A stretch of DNA of 64,000 nucleotides from Rhabdornis inornatus. Taxonomy: Eukaryota > Chordata > Aves > Passeriformes > Rhabdornithidae. Where the stretch lies: assembly GCA_013397075.1 (NCBI GenBank), contig VWZS01008197.1, forward strand, positions 1,117,452 through 1,181,451, in the 5' to 3' direction. Position 1 is the stretch's first letter. Each line of letters opens with the position of its first letter. A program made the translations under genes and the position numbers. This document shows positions 34,501 to 48,500 of this stretch, in pieces. The notes beneath the pieces were generated by a model that saw nothing but the letters and a program-made list of their open reading frames with translations, did no database searches and was not told where the DNA came from.

Positions 34501-37500
34501 AATGGTCAGCTTTGATATTAGTAGTAATGGCACAATTCCCATAGATTTAATAGATAGCCCAAGTTCAGTGGCCAATTTGTCATTAATTTTAACAGGTAGT
34601 ATGTCAGACCTTTGGTGATATAAACACTATCTATGAAAACATTTTTATCTCATAATCAATAATATAAAATAAGTAAATATGATCCTGTCTTTTTTTACTG
34701 TTTTACTTTGCTTTTGAAACAGCAGTCTGGTGTTTTTCTGTTTTATGATCATCTGTTCAAGCTAAGGCATGGACAAAGGTACTACATGATCGTGTATACT
34801 AAAAACCTTTTCCCCCATGTGTAGATAGGCACATGCATCATATATGTCTTTTAGAAATAAATATGTAACAGTGTTCCAAAAGTACATCAATGTTACCTGT
34901 TTTTCATCTCTTTGCACTGCTCAATTCTTGGATTATCACAGGGATTAGATGCCAATTTTGATGTAAATGGCTATTATTGTAATGCATTTTAGGAGAGTTA
35001 CAGATGCAGGAGAGGAAGGCAAGCTGCTCTGAGAACATCAGGAAAGGAGGAGTGAGAGGGTGCAAAGCAGCCTCCGGAAAGAAGTAAACTAGTTTGGGAA
35101 CTAATAAAGAGAGACAAGGTGATTTGTTTCCATGTGCTGGCATGATATCTTCTCTCATTTACTACAAATCCATGAGAAGAGACTGCAAGCAAAACTTTGC
35201 TTTCATTTGGCTGCCAGTCAGAGGAATAGGAACTGGTCTGGAAGATGTTAAAAGTAGCTGCTCAGGGATAGTAGCCCACTGGCCCCATTAATGGAGGATT
35301 ATTAATTCCTAATAACCTGTTTTTTTCATTTCTCAGTGTGATTTTACACAGCCAGAAAGAGTCCTAACAGCAACTTGTCCTTATTCATCAGCTTTCCTTC
35401 ACAGGGGAGACAGAGGCCAGGAGGTCCTCAAGATGATTATGAAGTGAAGAAGAAAAATAAATGCTGTGTTGGATAGGTGAATGCAGTGTGGCAAAGTTAG
35501 CCATGGGCTGTGAGCTGTAACCTCATCAGCACTCTGAGGAAGGGGGGAATTCCACCTGGGAAAAGCAGAGTGTGCCCCAGAGGAGCTGTGCAGGGCTCCC
35601 CTGGGAACACCTCTGCTGTCCCTGGCCAATGGGAATTCTCCCAAAGGAAAAGGGGGAAGGAATTCCTGCTCCTTGCTGAGCACAGGGGTGGTAGCTGCTC
35701 ACACAGGTGGAAGAAAACCCTTCAGGCACTCTTTGCATTCTCTTTCCCTTTTGACATTTTGCGTCAATAAAATGTCTACACAAAATGAGGCTCTTAAAAA
35801 AGAAGCTGAGGGTTTAAAATGAAGCAGTTACTATTACAGTCACGTTCCCACAGCTTCTGTCCTCACCCAGTAGCAGTTCTTTGGAAAAGAACTTTGTGAT
35901 ACCTTGCTTGTAAATTGTGTGATATAAAATTAAGTTCTTTGCCCTTCCTTGGCAAAAGGAAATATAAAAATCACAACTATAAATACTGCATCCATGATTT
36001 AAAAAAATGTATAGCTTTTAAGACTGTGTCACACATGGTGAAAACAGATCAGGAAAACAGATTGAGGCTTTTTAAACCATTGGTTTTATCCTGCCAGCTG
36101 CACTTTTTCCCACTGTCATTTACTATCAGCATTTTAACGTTCAAAAAAAAGTGTAAAGGCTCAAACATATTCTTGAAAAATAGTATAAGCTGCATACTAA
36201 TGAAGATACTCTTCCTGAGGGTCTGTCTCCTGCTATTTGTCAATAAAGACATTTAAGTTTCTATAGTAAATAACGTCTGCTCCTAAGAACATATTGCAAA
36301 GCAGCAATAAGAAATAGGAGTATAACAAGTACCAGGCATTGTTACTTTTTTAAGAGAAACACTAGTGACTCCCTCCATCAATCACCACCTCTGCCCCTCC
36401 CAATCCCCTGAAATTAGCATCTAATTAATTGATGCATCGTTCAAAAATTTGAATTCCAGAATATGACAACACAAATATTATATAGGGGACAGATCATTAA
36501 AACAGCAGAAATATTTGTGAACTGTAAATAATAAAACAGAGAATAGGATTTTGCCATCATTCTCAGCAGCACATGGAGCAATTTTAAGAAGCTGAAGATG
36601 ACATCTGACTGACTTCTTAGCAAATATTACCCCTGGCTGCATTGGCAGATTCCACTGGAATATCTGAGACTGAAACACTAACTGACTGCTGCCAAGCCAG
36701 GACTGAGCCTTGGCTTTTATATTGCTACTTACCGTGTTTTGTTCTGGTTTTGTTTGTTGCTTGGTTGTTTTTCTTCAAAAATTAATAATTAGAGAAAATA
36801 TTTGCATTTCTGCTCTACATTATCTCAACCCATAGTAACTAAGGAAAAAATAAAGTATGCAAATATTTTCCAGTGGCCCAAATAAGATTTGTATACTCTT
36901 ATCTCTCATCATTGTTGTTCTGTGCAATAAAAGCCATGAGAAATATGGGAGGGTATGAAGGAAGGGATAGCCAAGAGGATATACAAGTAATTTAGTTTTT
37001 ATCCCAAAAATAAACAGCATCATTGCAGTGTGCATAGATAAGCACTGCTCCAGTTCCATCAGGGGGTTATGCTGCTCTCTATATGGCATGATATTTATCA
37101 TTCATTCAATGACCTTCAACCATTTACTTTGCTACACTACCTCGGTTCCTTCCTAGAATAAAGGCCAAGTTTTACAGAATTAGAAAATATTAGCTTTTCT
37201 CTACAGTAGCTTTACAGAGGTCTACAATTGCCCTGTAAAGCAGGGCAACACAGTTTCACTGTGGTTCACAAAGATCACCCAGAGACTGAATTTTTCTTTA
37301 GTAATTACAGGACTAAATACAATCTTTTAAGTACTGATTGGAAATCTGTGTTACTCTGGGAATGAGGTACACACACCCAGGATGTTTGAGTAGTACAGGA
37401 CTGGAAACAACAAGCACTCAATCTGGTTCAATGAATATTTGGACATATCCAAGTGAATTTTAAACACTTGGGCAGTGTTTTGCTCCTGAAGTTCTCTGGA

Positions 37501-38516
37501 ACTGCCCCAGAAGGACAAAGTTGGCTTGCAGGAAGGTCCCACCTTTCCTTGAGCAGCAGTAGGACACTTCTGTAAGCCGAGGACATCACCTGGCTGAAGG
37601 CAGGTCTGTGAGTCATTCCTACACAAATGCCAGCTGCGCTTCTGTAAGAAGGGAAAGATGAAGCCATACATGCTGGGATCTGAACAGAGGGATGTGTCTC
37701 CCTCAGGAGACTGCATGAAGGTGTTTTACTGAGATTAAAAGGAAGGGGAAAGAAAAAAAAAGACACACCAAACCACTTGGAACATATGAGGGAGTAGAGC
37801 CTTTGCAGTCCCCCTAAGTAGGATAACACTTGTAAGGGCTATTAGCCTCCACATTACAGATCAGCACAAGAGGTCAGGGGCGGCATATTTCAGCAAAGCA
37901 GTATATCTCAGCTCGGCAGAAGGAAGCATTTTAATCTTCTTTGGGCCCTTCACTGGGCTAAATCAAATGATATAAGCAACCATTACAGAGTTTAGGGAAC
38001 AGGGCTGCACTTTCAGTTCCTGGATTTCTGCGGCTGTTGCCAGAAGTAAATCAAAATTAGGGGGCATCCCCAGTGCTAGAGAGAGTTTCCTTGAGAAAGA
38101 CTGAGGGATCATTTAGGATATTGGAAATCAAAGAGAGGAGTCAGTCTGATTCTGCAATAGTTGAACAGACCTACGATGGGGCTGAAAAGACAAAGAAGTA
38201 ATTAGAGAGGTTGCTTGCACACTTTATTTTTAGTGATAGTGGTAAAATGATGAAAGAGCTTTCTTGTCTGTTTTTTTTTTAATTAAATTTACAATCAAAT
38301 ATAAGACTCAGAGAAGAGTTAAAAACAGAAAGTGAGGATATGTAAAGTATTTTGTATTCCTCTAGCATTTTCTAGGTTTTAAATAAAAAAAAATATTGGA
38401 AGGTTCAAAGTCGATTGTTTCAAGACAATCTAATTTTATGCAATTTAGATCATTATATGGATGCAAATTCCACTTTTCAACCCTCCCCAAATTGTAGGTG
38501 AGGGCAGATAAGAAGA
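31581..38516. other. About 7 kb of unique DNA, no gene seen
   Basis: No exon or transposon was recognised. Two stretches have the even AT-rich texture of conserved non-coding DNA: about 33420-33580, and about 34380-34640 (with TTTAATAAATTATGC and GTCATTAATTTTAAC). The patch at 35400-35780 is GC-richer and gives frames without recognisable content. Short A or T runs occur at 34315-34327 and 34398-34409. Confidence 0.5.
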
Positions 38517-38591
38517 GGGAGGGAAGATTTTAGGGAGGGAGGACAATCAAGCTAAACTGTCCCGCTGATTGGGTGGGAGTGAGGGGAGGGG
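38517..38591 (+). other. Two G-quadruplex motifs in a purine-rich patch
   Basis: At 38517-38539 the G-runs are GGG-A-GGG, a 9-base loop, GGG-A-GGG. At 38571-38591 the sequence is GGGTGGGAGTGAGGGGAGGGG, a canonical four-run motif with loops of 1, 5 and 1. The whole 38490-38595 stretch is purine-rich on the plus strand. Quadruplex formation is predicted from the pattern only. No promoter or gene start is visible nearby. Confidence 0.7.
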
Positions 38592-41500
38592 AATATCCTC
38601 TCTGCAATGTCAGGAAAAGGCAGAAATCAAAATTACAATATTAAAAATAAATGTGACTCATACATTTTGAGAGGGATGATTTTGTCCTAGAGAAATGCAA
38701 TAATATGAATTCCTGGTCAGTCTGGTATATTTATAAAGGTGTCTGTGTTTTTGTTTTCCTTTATGCATACTCATTGCCTGTTAGGAACATTTATTCAGTT
38801 TCACAATAAACATTTCATGCCTCTATGTCCTGCAAGGTCAACTCAGCTTATGAAAACCAAGCTGCTGTCTGTCTCCCTTACCTCATCACTAAAATTCCCA
38901 GACAGAGCAGAAACTCCAAAACTCATCAAAACACTATCAGCTAGACTGGAGAGAATTAGAGCTGAATACTAATTTTAATACCTCTATTATGTATGCACGA
39001 GATAACTGTACTTGAGGTAGAAATAAGCAATACATCTTGAAGGACTCTTGTTTATTCACTCTTCCCCAAAAGAAAAAAGTAACGATTCCGTCTAATGAAG
39101 TGAGAAGGTGAAGGTAGTTTTACTTTGCGAGTGAGATACTTAATGAGGCAATATCCTCTTGAATCTTTGAGATAAGCTCGAGGTCAAAAGTAGACAAATT
39201 AGCATAACATTCATATTAATATATTTCAGAATCAGATACAGAAACAACCTGCACTCTGAAACCTGCCTAATCACAGACAGCTAATTTTCAAAAGAGTTTT
39301 GGCACTCATTATGGTGATGGATGACAGAACTAAAAACATCAACATTTCCTTGAGATCTGCCATGCTTTGTAGGCACTTCTCTTATGTACTTCATGAATTG
39401 TATTTTATATTTTTCATAATTTATTTAGATACTCAGAGAACTAAAATGAGATTCCTTGAGGAAGATATTTTGGCATGCTGTAACACTGCCATTGTGTAGT
39501 TGCAACACAGATAATCCAGCATGGTACTGTATTCTAGTACCCAGAAGTTGGATTGCTACTATTCTAAAGCTCTTATTATCACATTACAATGAGAAATACA
39601 TACAGAAATTTCCACAAACACACTCACATGCAAAACATTCTGTACAAGAAAGGAGCTGCTATTATTTATGACCTTTCTCATGCACACATATACAGATGCA
39701 CACAGGCAAACATCCCTCTGCTTCATAGCTGTGTACACAGACTGTAGCCACTAAATGGAAACTATTTAATTACCTTCCTTTCCTCTAAAATGAATTCAAA
39801 TATTGGTATGCCCCAAAAGATTGGCAACTCTGGGTTAGCACTACTGATGCTGTCCAGTAAGAAGCAAAGAGGGAGGAAAGGATGTGTGAAAGACACTATT
39901 AAGAAAACCCCCAAATAATAAAATCCAGGAGTGAAAACAAAAAGGCTCCTATAATTGTTTCCTGAAGTTTTCTTAAGGAATTAATTCTATTGATAAGACT
40001 GTTTTAGGCTGCCTGCAGTTCTGTGGAGCTCATCTTGACTAGCCAACATAGTGATCTTGATTCTAGGATATAGTGCATTCCTTACAGCCTCAAAATTCAC
40101 TGCTGCTGGAGGAAATTAATTTTAAAATATAGTATTAATCCTCAATAAAAATGAAATGCAGCCCTGTGCACTGCAAGCACTGTGTTTGGATAAATAGGTA
40201 TTCGGGGCTTCATTTTAGGAGTGTGTTAAACATCTTTGGAGTCAATGAACTCACTCAGTTTACACTGCCTACAAGGGAAACTGATGTCTTTTGGCATCTT
40301 CTCTGCTCAGGCTCTTTTTGATTACAGTGAAAAGGAACACAAAAGGCTCGTGCCTCAGGCAGCACAGATTAGCCAAAAGCACATATGCCTAAAAATAAGA
40401 AATGACTGGAGAGTGCAAGGCAACGGCAGGGATGATGGGAAGATTTATCCCACAATTTACTGGAAGACAAGCTGGCCATGGGCCTATGAGCAGCAGAAGC
40501 CAAGGGATGGGAGCACATCTTATCAGACATGAGAGCAGACAGCGTGCTGGCAGCGCAGGACACAAACGTGACAGCTGGGAGCCAGGTCACAGCTTCCCCT
40601 CTGCTGCCCCAGGGCCTCCACTCTGCCTCTCCTTTGGGATGGGAGGGAAATCTGCAGCTCCCTGGGTGCACAGTGAAGGATGCTGCCGTGGTGGTTGTTA
40701 CAGCAGGCACTGCTGAAAATGGCTTTAGCACCTAAATACTATCTAAATATATTTCTGCACTATTGCTCCTCTTGCCTGACCTTAAGGCTCCTTTTCTTGC
40801 TGGCTGTTTTCTGAATAAGTTCTAGCTGTAGTCATCTCTGGGCTGTTTAGGGCTGAGCAAGTTGCAGCACAACACATTAGATGAGACACAGATGAGACAT
40901 CTCTGGGCCCCTTCAGGCACTGCCACACCAGTGAAACCTCTGTACATCGCCAAGAGCCCACCTCTGCTGGTGCCTCCCCAATCTCCCATTGTTGCACTGT
41001 GTTTACACAACAAGGTTGCGACAGTGGGGCTGGCCCATACTGGGGAAAAAAAAAACACCAAACAACTCAACCCCAAAAAAAACACCCCAACAACAAAAAG
41101 GCATTACCAAACCAGAAAAAATAAATACAATAAACCTGATTCCTCCCTCCTGAAAAATTTTTTCGGTGACTAAGAAAATTGCTTGTGAAAACCTTTTGTT
41201 CTCCTCTGAATGTAAATATTCACCCTTAGTATAGGTGAACAGAAGTTTCTTATCAGTTACCTAGAAAGCTTATAACACAACAAAAAAAACTTCCTCAATT
41301 AATGGTTATGGTGTAGGTGGTATTTTTTTTTCCACACTGTCTTTACAGTGTGTTTCATCTTGTATCTTTAAGCATTATAGATTCACAAGCATTATGCAAA
41401 ACATCGTGAGGATAATCGGCACAATGGGGGTTCACTATTTAATGAAAGTAACTCTCTTGTTTTTAATTATAGCATTTAAGATCATCTTATTGTCAAGTGA

Positions 41501-43193
41501 AATACAGCCTTGCCTTTTTGTGATTTGCCTAGAATTTAGGAATAATCCCACCACCTTCTTCTTTTACAATAAGGACCATCTCCCACATTTTCAGGTAACT
41601 GTATATATGTTAAATACTTTCTTTGGGAGCTTTCCAAAGCCAAGACTAGAAAGCAAACAAATCAAAGGCCTTGTACAAACTTCTTACTGGAAAATATTTT
41701 CCTAATTTTAAGACACTGTAAAAGAAGCAGAGCAGAAGTTCTGTTTTAGGTATCTCATTCCAAGATGTTTTTAATTTCTGGAATATATTGTTCCTCACTT
41801 TTTGCAGTTTCTTCCTCCTAAAAATTAAGTCCCATGACTAAAACAGCCCCAGTGCTAGACTATTTGGAGCAGACACTTCAGCAGCAGGTAATTAGATTTC
41901 ACACATTTTATATTTTCAATTATTTCATTTACACTATAATCAATGTTTTTCACATGTAAGGAACAGTATATTAGACTAGAGATTTTTATCTTGAAAGAAA
42001 AAAACAGCAAACTAAAGAACAAAAGCAATTATTAACAAAATGTTCCAAATCCTGCTTGCATAGAGATATGCACTATAACTCAGCACCAGAGGAAAGGAAT
42101 TGTATCCAGACACGCACACATTTCAAGACCAAAAGGAAAACCATAATTGCTGTGTTTAATGTTTGTATCTTTTGTGTATATTTTAACCCTATTCACAATT
42201 TGCAGAGCTATTTGCCTGATGGCATTATTATAAACCTATTAAATCCATGCTTTGGACAGATGGTGTTATAAAATACTATTGTATCTGGGAAGAGGTGTTT
42301 GAAGATGTAGTGTATGTGTAGGCATACATGTGATGACACCTATAACACCACAAAAGCTGTTTAAAACAGATAAGTACACCAACTGGGAGGCCCAGTTTCC
42401 CAGTATGGCTGATCACTGTGTCTTTTTTCAAAATATCAAATGCCATCTTTGCAATGCTTGTAAAATAATACCCACTGGGTTTTGGAATAAAGATCTCCAC
42501 TGGTACCTCAGCAGTATCTTTTTCCTGAAAGCTTTGTATTCCCAATGGATGATCTGTTTCAGCAACAAAGAGATAAACAATGTGTCATGTTATTTAGTTT
42601 ATCAGTATTTTCAGATGGACTTCCTTTAAAAAGTGAAAAAAAAAATAAAAGAAAAATCTGTTATTGGTATAAAAACCCAACAAAAGTTTAAATATTTCTT
42701 TTCATCATACCAGTAGCAGTAACAATATTTATTCATTGTCTTTGACACTATTTCTTTTTCATGCAAGTATGCAACAGAAATAATAAAAAGCCAATAGTAT
42801 ATTATTTGATTTGATGTATATAAGAAGCTGGCTCCAAGTGCTGAAATTTGTACAACATGTTGGCATAGTTCAAGGAGAGCAAATTTGCAATGAATGATGG
42901 TAATTTGCACTGAAAGAAATTAGTGCCTATTTTGATTAGGAATTAGCCTTCTGTTCAAATTTCAGCAGAGTAATGTATTCATTCCTGGTTAGAGCATTAG
43001 CTGGGTTGAAAGGGTGAGAAAAAAGCTTGTGGACAAAGGGAAAATTTAGAAGTAAAAAGATCAAAGAGCTATTTCTCTAGTGCAGTAATAAGTTAACTTA
43101 TATGGTTCAAATATATTACTACCAGTGTGTAACATTGAAATGCACATTTACCATGGTACCCAACATTTTATGAGGTGGGAACTCCTATCGTTC
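38592..43193. other. Unique DNA, no gene seen
   Basis: Ordinary AT-rich sequence with a GC-richer patch at 40380-40730 that opens frames of about 100-120 codons on both strands without family content. An A/C-rich low-complexity tract lies at 41045-41105 (A-runs with CACC and CAAC). Confidence 0.5.
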
Positions 43194-43237
43194 AGTTTTT
43201 AGGATTACATTGTTGAGTTTTTGGGATTACATTGTTC
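43194..43237. repeat. 22-bp tandem duplication
   Basis: AGTTTTTAGGATTACATTGT followed by TG (43194-43215) is repeated as AGTTTTTGGGATTACATTGT followed by TC (43216-43237). There are two differences between the copies. Confidence 0.92.
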
Positions 43238-45369
43238 ATCATGCATTTTTGCACGTAATCACACCCAAACAACTCAGTTTGAGAGGCAGGTAGAAAAGCT
43301 GCCATAGGACAACATGCAGTAGTTGAAGATGTGTTATATACTTCATAATTACATACATGCAAATACTGCACAGATAAAATTTTTCTTCCTTCCCACTAGC
43401 CCTGGTATGGAAAAAACAATTCATCAATCATCTTAAAGCAATTCATGTTAAACATACAGAAACAGGCTTCAGAGCTAACCAAAATCTTCAGCTGCCTTGC
43501 TACTATTCCTACCCCAGGAGCCACACTGGACAGGGTACAATTCTTTCAATTTCCATCCGGGAAAAAAACATTTCCAGAAAGAATTGGCTAGAAAATCAGC
43601 TTTATGCATTAGAAACGCAGCAGAGAACAAATGAATCCTGAGCAGTCTCTCCTCAGCAAAAGTCAAAGTGTTGACTATGATGAAGTGGAATCTGGAAGGG
43701 TCTGCCACTCAAGCGTGCAAGCTCTTTGAGGAGTTAATCTATGAGAGAAGCTTAAAAAAACACCAGTATTTCTGTTGTGGTGCCAGCTGTCAGGGCTCTG
43801 ACAGTTTACCTCGGCACTGAATCTTCAGAACAAAGGAACTAGGTCATGAAACAGAAAATTTAAGCATATTCCCCATGAAACCCACCTTAAAAGATGAGCA
43901 TTCAGGTTACTAAGTCAAGGACTGAAAGTCAGAAAATGACAAATTCAGGGCTGCATGTTCAACTTTCACTCTTCCTCTTTGTATATCTGCACTGTTGAAC
44001 TACTAATTATATGACTGCAGAAATAATTGTATGTAAAGACCATACTTCAGCTGATGGCAAAACGACTGCTGTTACTTAATTTTAAATGATCAATCAAAAC
44101 AAGGGTTTAAGATATCTCATTGAATACAGTGCTTGTCCACCAGTATTTGTGTATCCTCCCACACTGAGAAGCCTCTACCACCCCAAGCTCCTTGCTGCAG
44201 TCACCTACCTGCTCTCTTTTACTGCCTCAGTTTCCCCACTGTCTCTGGTCACAGTTCAGCTCTTTGGACACAAAAATGCTCTAACTGCAGTGCTCAGCAG
44301 TACCTCTAAACCTTTGTGCTACCTTTTATTCTCTGTCCTGCTCATTGTTCATCATTCCCACTGAACTAAAATGGGAAGGGGCAGCAGAGGAAGGGAAGTG
44401 CTCCCTCCGGATGGAACTGAGATGATAAGTCTCCTTTCCATTGTCTCCTTTAGATAACACATTCAGGAAAACCAGGGCAAGGATTTTGACTGTCAACAGG
44501 GAGACACATCCTGGGCTGATGAACCCTTTTTTTCAGAAGATAAAATCATCAGTTGCTCATAGCCAAAGGCTTTGACACAGATCTCCTTCATTCACTGTGA
44601 GCCAACTTCAACTTCCTTATGCAGACACTCTTCAGTGGACAGATCCCAGTGTAATCAGGAAGTTTATAGTCAAGAAAATGAAAGTTTCTAAATACTGGTG
44701 CTCTCCACAAGAATAGCAGTGTTCCTGGTTCCCTTCTGTCATGCTCCAGATGGCAAAGGCAAGACACAATCTGTGTTTCCCCTTGTATCCCAAAGTTAAC
44801 ACAATGCATTTGCCTTGTCCCACTTTCTACCCTGCCACGAAATGTGTGTACTTGGCAAATGCCTCAGTTTTGCAAAGTTCTTTCCTCTTTGGGAAAAAAT
44901 AATACAATGCTCATATAAATCAAACCTCATCCTTTAATTAATGGGCTATTTCAAAAGGACAGAAAAAAATCTTGCACAAGGATAACAAATAAAGATGGGG
45001 AGAAAAAAAACAAGAACATGGAAGCCATCAGGATTACATTTTTCATACCATGATTTCTTCAGGTCATGGATTTATGGGTCAAGTCTATTTAAAAACACCA
45101 GCAATGAGTGTATGGTACCAGGTACAAGGCACATAGAAATAAGGCAGATTCCATCTACTATGTATTTACAAAGCCATCGCTCATAAACTGTTCAGAGAAT
45201 AAATGTTTCCTAAAGCCATTTTAAGCACACTGAAATATGGTCCCTGACAAACACATCCTTTACAACCTCTTCCAAGTCAGAAATGCTTTTCAATTTAAAA
45301 GTAGGAGGTACAGTTTTCTAAAGCAGTACAAAAGTGGCATATCCTTCTGCATAAAGTGCTCACTTAGTG
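43238..45369. other. Unique DNA, no gene seen
   Basis: No gene, RNA gene or transposon was recognised. A small inverted repeat, CTGTCAG-GGCT-CTGACAG, lies near 43787-43804 and is too short to interpret. Confidence 0.5.
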
Positions 45370-45500
45370 AAGATAATTGAGGATGGAAAATACATTATTT
45401 TTTCGGTTCTATCTACCATAGCAATTAAAAACAACAATTAATTGTGTCAAGGTGCAAAATGACGATTTTAATTACACTACCAGAGTAACATAAGAGGTTC
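45370..45500. promoter_or_regulatory. Candidate conserved non-coding element
   Basis: It contains CATAGCAATTAAAAACAAC, AATTAATTGTGTCAAGGTGC and ACGATTTTAATTACACTACC within about 80 bp. This is a dense cluster of homeodomain-like TAATTA/AATTAA cores in complex, non-repetitive sequence. Function is inferred from motif density only. Confidence 0.2.
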
Positions 45501-48500
45501 ACAAGCAGTGACTACACCCTTGATTGGTCTACTACAGAGGAAAAGATAGGATTGCTTCCCTAGGGCAATGTCTCTACCTCATTCGTGTTGATTTACTTCA
45601 CAAATAACCTCAGTAACTTGTTTTACTGACCTCCCTAGTAGCAGGTTTTTGAAAGTAAAACCAAGATATTTTTTCTTTTTATGGAATTATTTTATTATTT
45701 TATTCTATTTTCAAACACTACTGAGAGAAGTATGTGCCATATAAAGCATCATATTTTACAATCTGTCTCGTAATTTAAAATTGCATATGAATGTAGCAGA
45801 AATAATTCTAAATAATGAAAAGCTGATTTTTGACAATATTCACAGCACCACTCAGGGCTCACAAAGTCCAGACATCTTGCTCCCACTGCTGTCACACTAG
45901 AGCACACTCGGAAAGCAGAACACCAAAAAGACCCTCCTTTCTTTAATTATGCCTTTACCTCTCCCATCATGGAAATAGCATGCCCTAAGGCAAAGTAGGA
46001 AGAAAGAGCAAACTCTTTCCTGAAAAGTTCATAAAGCAAACACGATCCATATATCTAAGACTCTATTCCCCTTGTACCTTCAGGGAGAGAGGAATATTAT
46101 TGAAATTATTAAGTTCATTTTACTGTCTAGTGCCTTTGAATAGTATTGTTAAATTGGAAAAAGAATATCACGGCACTGTTGAAACCAGGGTCTCTAATCC
46201 AGTGCTAGAGGCACAGGGAACTGCACTCACATGCTGTAGAAGATAGATATATACAGATTTATATTAGACATTTCAAGCTGAAGAGGGCAGTTTCACGCTA
46301 ATACAATATCCTAGCTTATATGGCTTTGTCAAAACAAGGTTTCTTCTGGTTTCTGACCTTTATTTGGTTGAACAAAAACACAAATGCAGAGATTGTCTTA
46401 ATTCCTCTTGTTTTTATTTGAACACCTGTACTAGGGCATATTCATAAAGCTGTTTCATATCCCATCATGCATCCTCCAGATGGTTTTTATTACAGATCTT
46501 CGGGAAGATTTTCCTCTAACTCCCTTCCTTGCTTCCTCAGAACAGTTAATTAAAATACTTCCATGGAGATGCACAACATGGACCCACTAACTAGTGTCAG
46601 TCATTGTGCAAAAAATGAGCCTCTTTGCTGGGTAACTGGTTATTGCAACAATTTTTTTTTTTGTCATGGAAGCCTGTGCTCTTATTGTGATTCAGTAGAA
46701 CTGCTGAGACATCAATTAGTGTGGTCTCTAAAAGCTTTTATAACTCATGTTTAAAATGCCAGCCTCAGCCACAAAGCACAGTAGTCCCATAATCTAAAAA
46801 ATAAAATTTGGGGCTCAGTTTCCATTTACCTAAACTTCTGCAATAATAAAAACCCGTCTGCTGAAGACATCTGTTAGAACTCGGTAACATCTAATTTTTA
46901 TGGCAAATAATAGAGTTCAGCTCCATAAGATTAGAGGTTATAGGCTAGGCCTTTTGGCTGGCTTGGCACTCCTGTTGAAATGTTCTTCCAGCCAACCTAA
47001 TATATGCAAAAAAAAATCCCAATTACTTTCCTCCTCCTCCTAAGTCTCAAAATAAAGCAATAGTTTCATCTCTTAATGCTTTGCTCCATGGCATTGTTGA
47101 GCCTATGGTAGTGTCTGTGTGATGGGACTGACAATAATATTATTTCTTTTCACTAAAAATAAAGGCTTAATGAGGCAAAATCCAGAGTTAATTATATGTT
47201 GGAAACATACACTCCACTGGAGTGGAGGTGGAGTTTCAAAAATCACTGTATTTCAGGCCAGCCCTGCTTTTATTCTGGATTTCAGATGTCGAACTTTGTC
47301 AACCCAAAAGAGATTCAGGTTTTTTCCAGATCCAATTCAGTCTTCTAGCACATGTAAATTGCAAAATAGCACACATCTATTGTAGAGGATGTTTTTGGAA
47401 AATAAATATAACAACATTACCATTCATAACAATCAAACCATCTGTGACTTTTAACCGAAGTTTTGCGTTCCCTTTTAATCCAAAACCCTGTGAGAGGTAT
47501 TTATGATTCCCCTGGGCAATATATACTAGTGAAATAATCAGATTTTAACTGTCTAAGTGAAAAATCATGAGAAGAAAAAGGACACTGTCACTTCATTTAG
47601 CTTCTAACAGAGAATCCAGTGAATCACTCAGTAGAACTGCTCACTGGGACATGCTTGCACAAAGCTGCAGAGAGCCATTTACCAAAGACTCAAATACTAC
47701 TAAATAGGTCTCTGAAAAGGCAGAAGATCTGGGAAGATTGTGCCAGCAATATTAACATGACCTATATGAAGGTTGAGTATCAAACAATAAGACTGGAAAG
47801 AAAAATGGTCAGCCAGCCTACAGTCTTACTGCTGGTATTGCAGAGATCTAAATGGCCTGCTGGGCTTTTTGAAGGAGAGGAGAGCATGGGGCAAGTCATG
47901 TTTTGGGTTTTACTAGCCCTCTGTGCCCAGCTTTCCCTCAGGGAACGAGCCCGTACTCCAACTGTCCCTTTCCTAGCTCAGCAGCTTGCACTCCTTCTCC
48001 CTCCTTTCTAGGATGACTTACTACTCTGCTGTTTCTAAGAGACTATGCCTGCACAGACAGTGCTAAGGGGTGGAAGAATTATCAAATCTGCCACTTGCAC
48101 GATTCATAAGATTTAAAAAATTGCAATCCAGGAATGGGAGAGTGCCTGGAATAACTTCATAGACCTACTCCCCATCTATTGCCATCCTGTCCTCAGCTAT
48201 CACTTGTTTTAATAGCTATGGTCCTGGTTCCTCATTTATCTCTTCTGGTACAGTCATATGCAGCTCTACAAATCACTTGACAACCCAGGGGTAGGTATTT
48301 TTATTTAATTTTAGCAGTGCTTTATGAACAAACCTATAATATACTGTTTGGAAGTAAGCAACTGAGTTTTGACCAGAACAACCCAAACCACACTTTTTTT
48401 AAATTAAAGCTTAAATCTGTAAAATAATCACACACCTCTCCAGAGTCTTTTGCTTCTTCCTGTCTTGTTCTCTTTATTAGGACAAGAGCTAGTCATGGGC

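Noticed and set aside
37351..37829. Overlapping 121- and 133-codon minus-strand frames
   Set aside because: Two different frames are open over the same DNA, neither with family resemblance.
40369..40731. Frames of 104-120 codons open on both strands
   Set aside because: Simultaneous opening on both strands in a GC-rich patch indicates a composition effect. No domain was recognised.
41045..41105. Regularly spaced AAC/CCAA pattern considered as a CRISPR-like or satellite array
   Set aside because: There is no constant repeat and spacer structure. It is an A/C-rich low-complexity tract.
44200..44240. MIR-like word TGCCTCAGTTTCCCC
   Set aside because: One short word only. The rest of the MIR pattern is absent and the element is scarce in birds.
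47619..48011. 130-codon plus-strand frame
   Set aside because: No recognisable motif. The carboxy half reflects a C/T-rich stretch, and no regulatory or splice context was seen.
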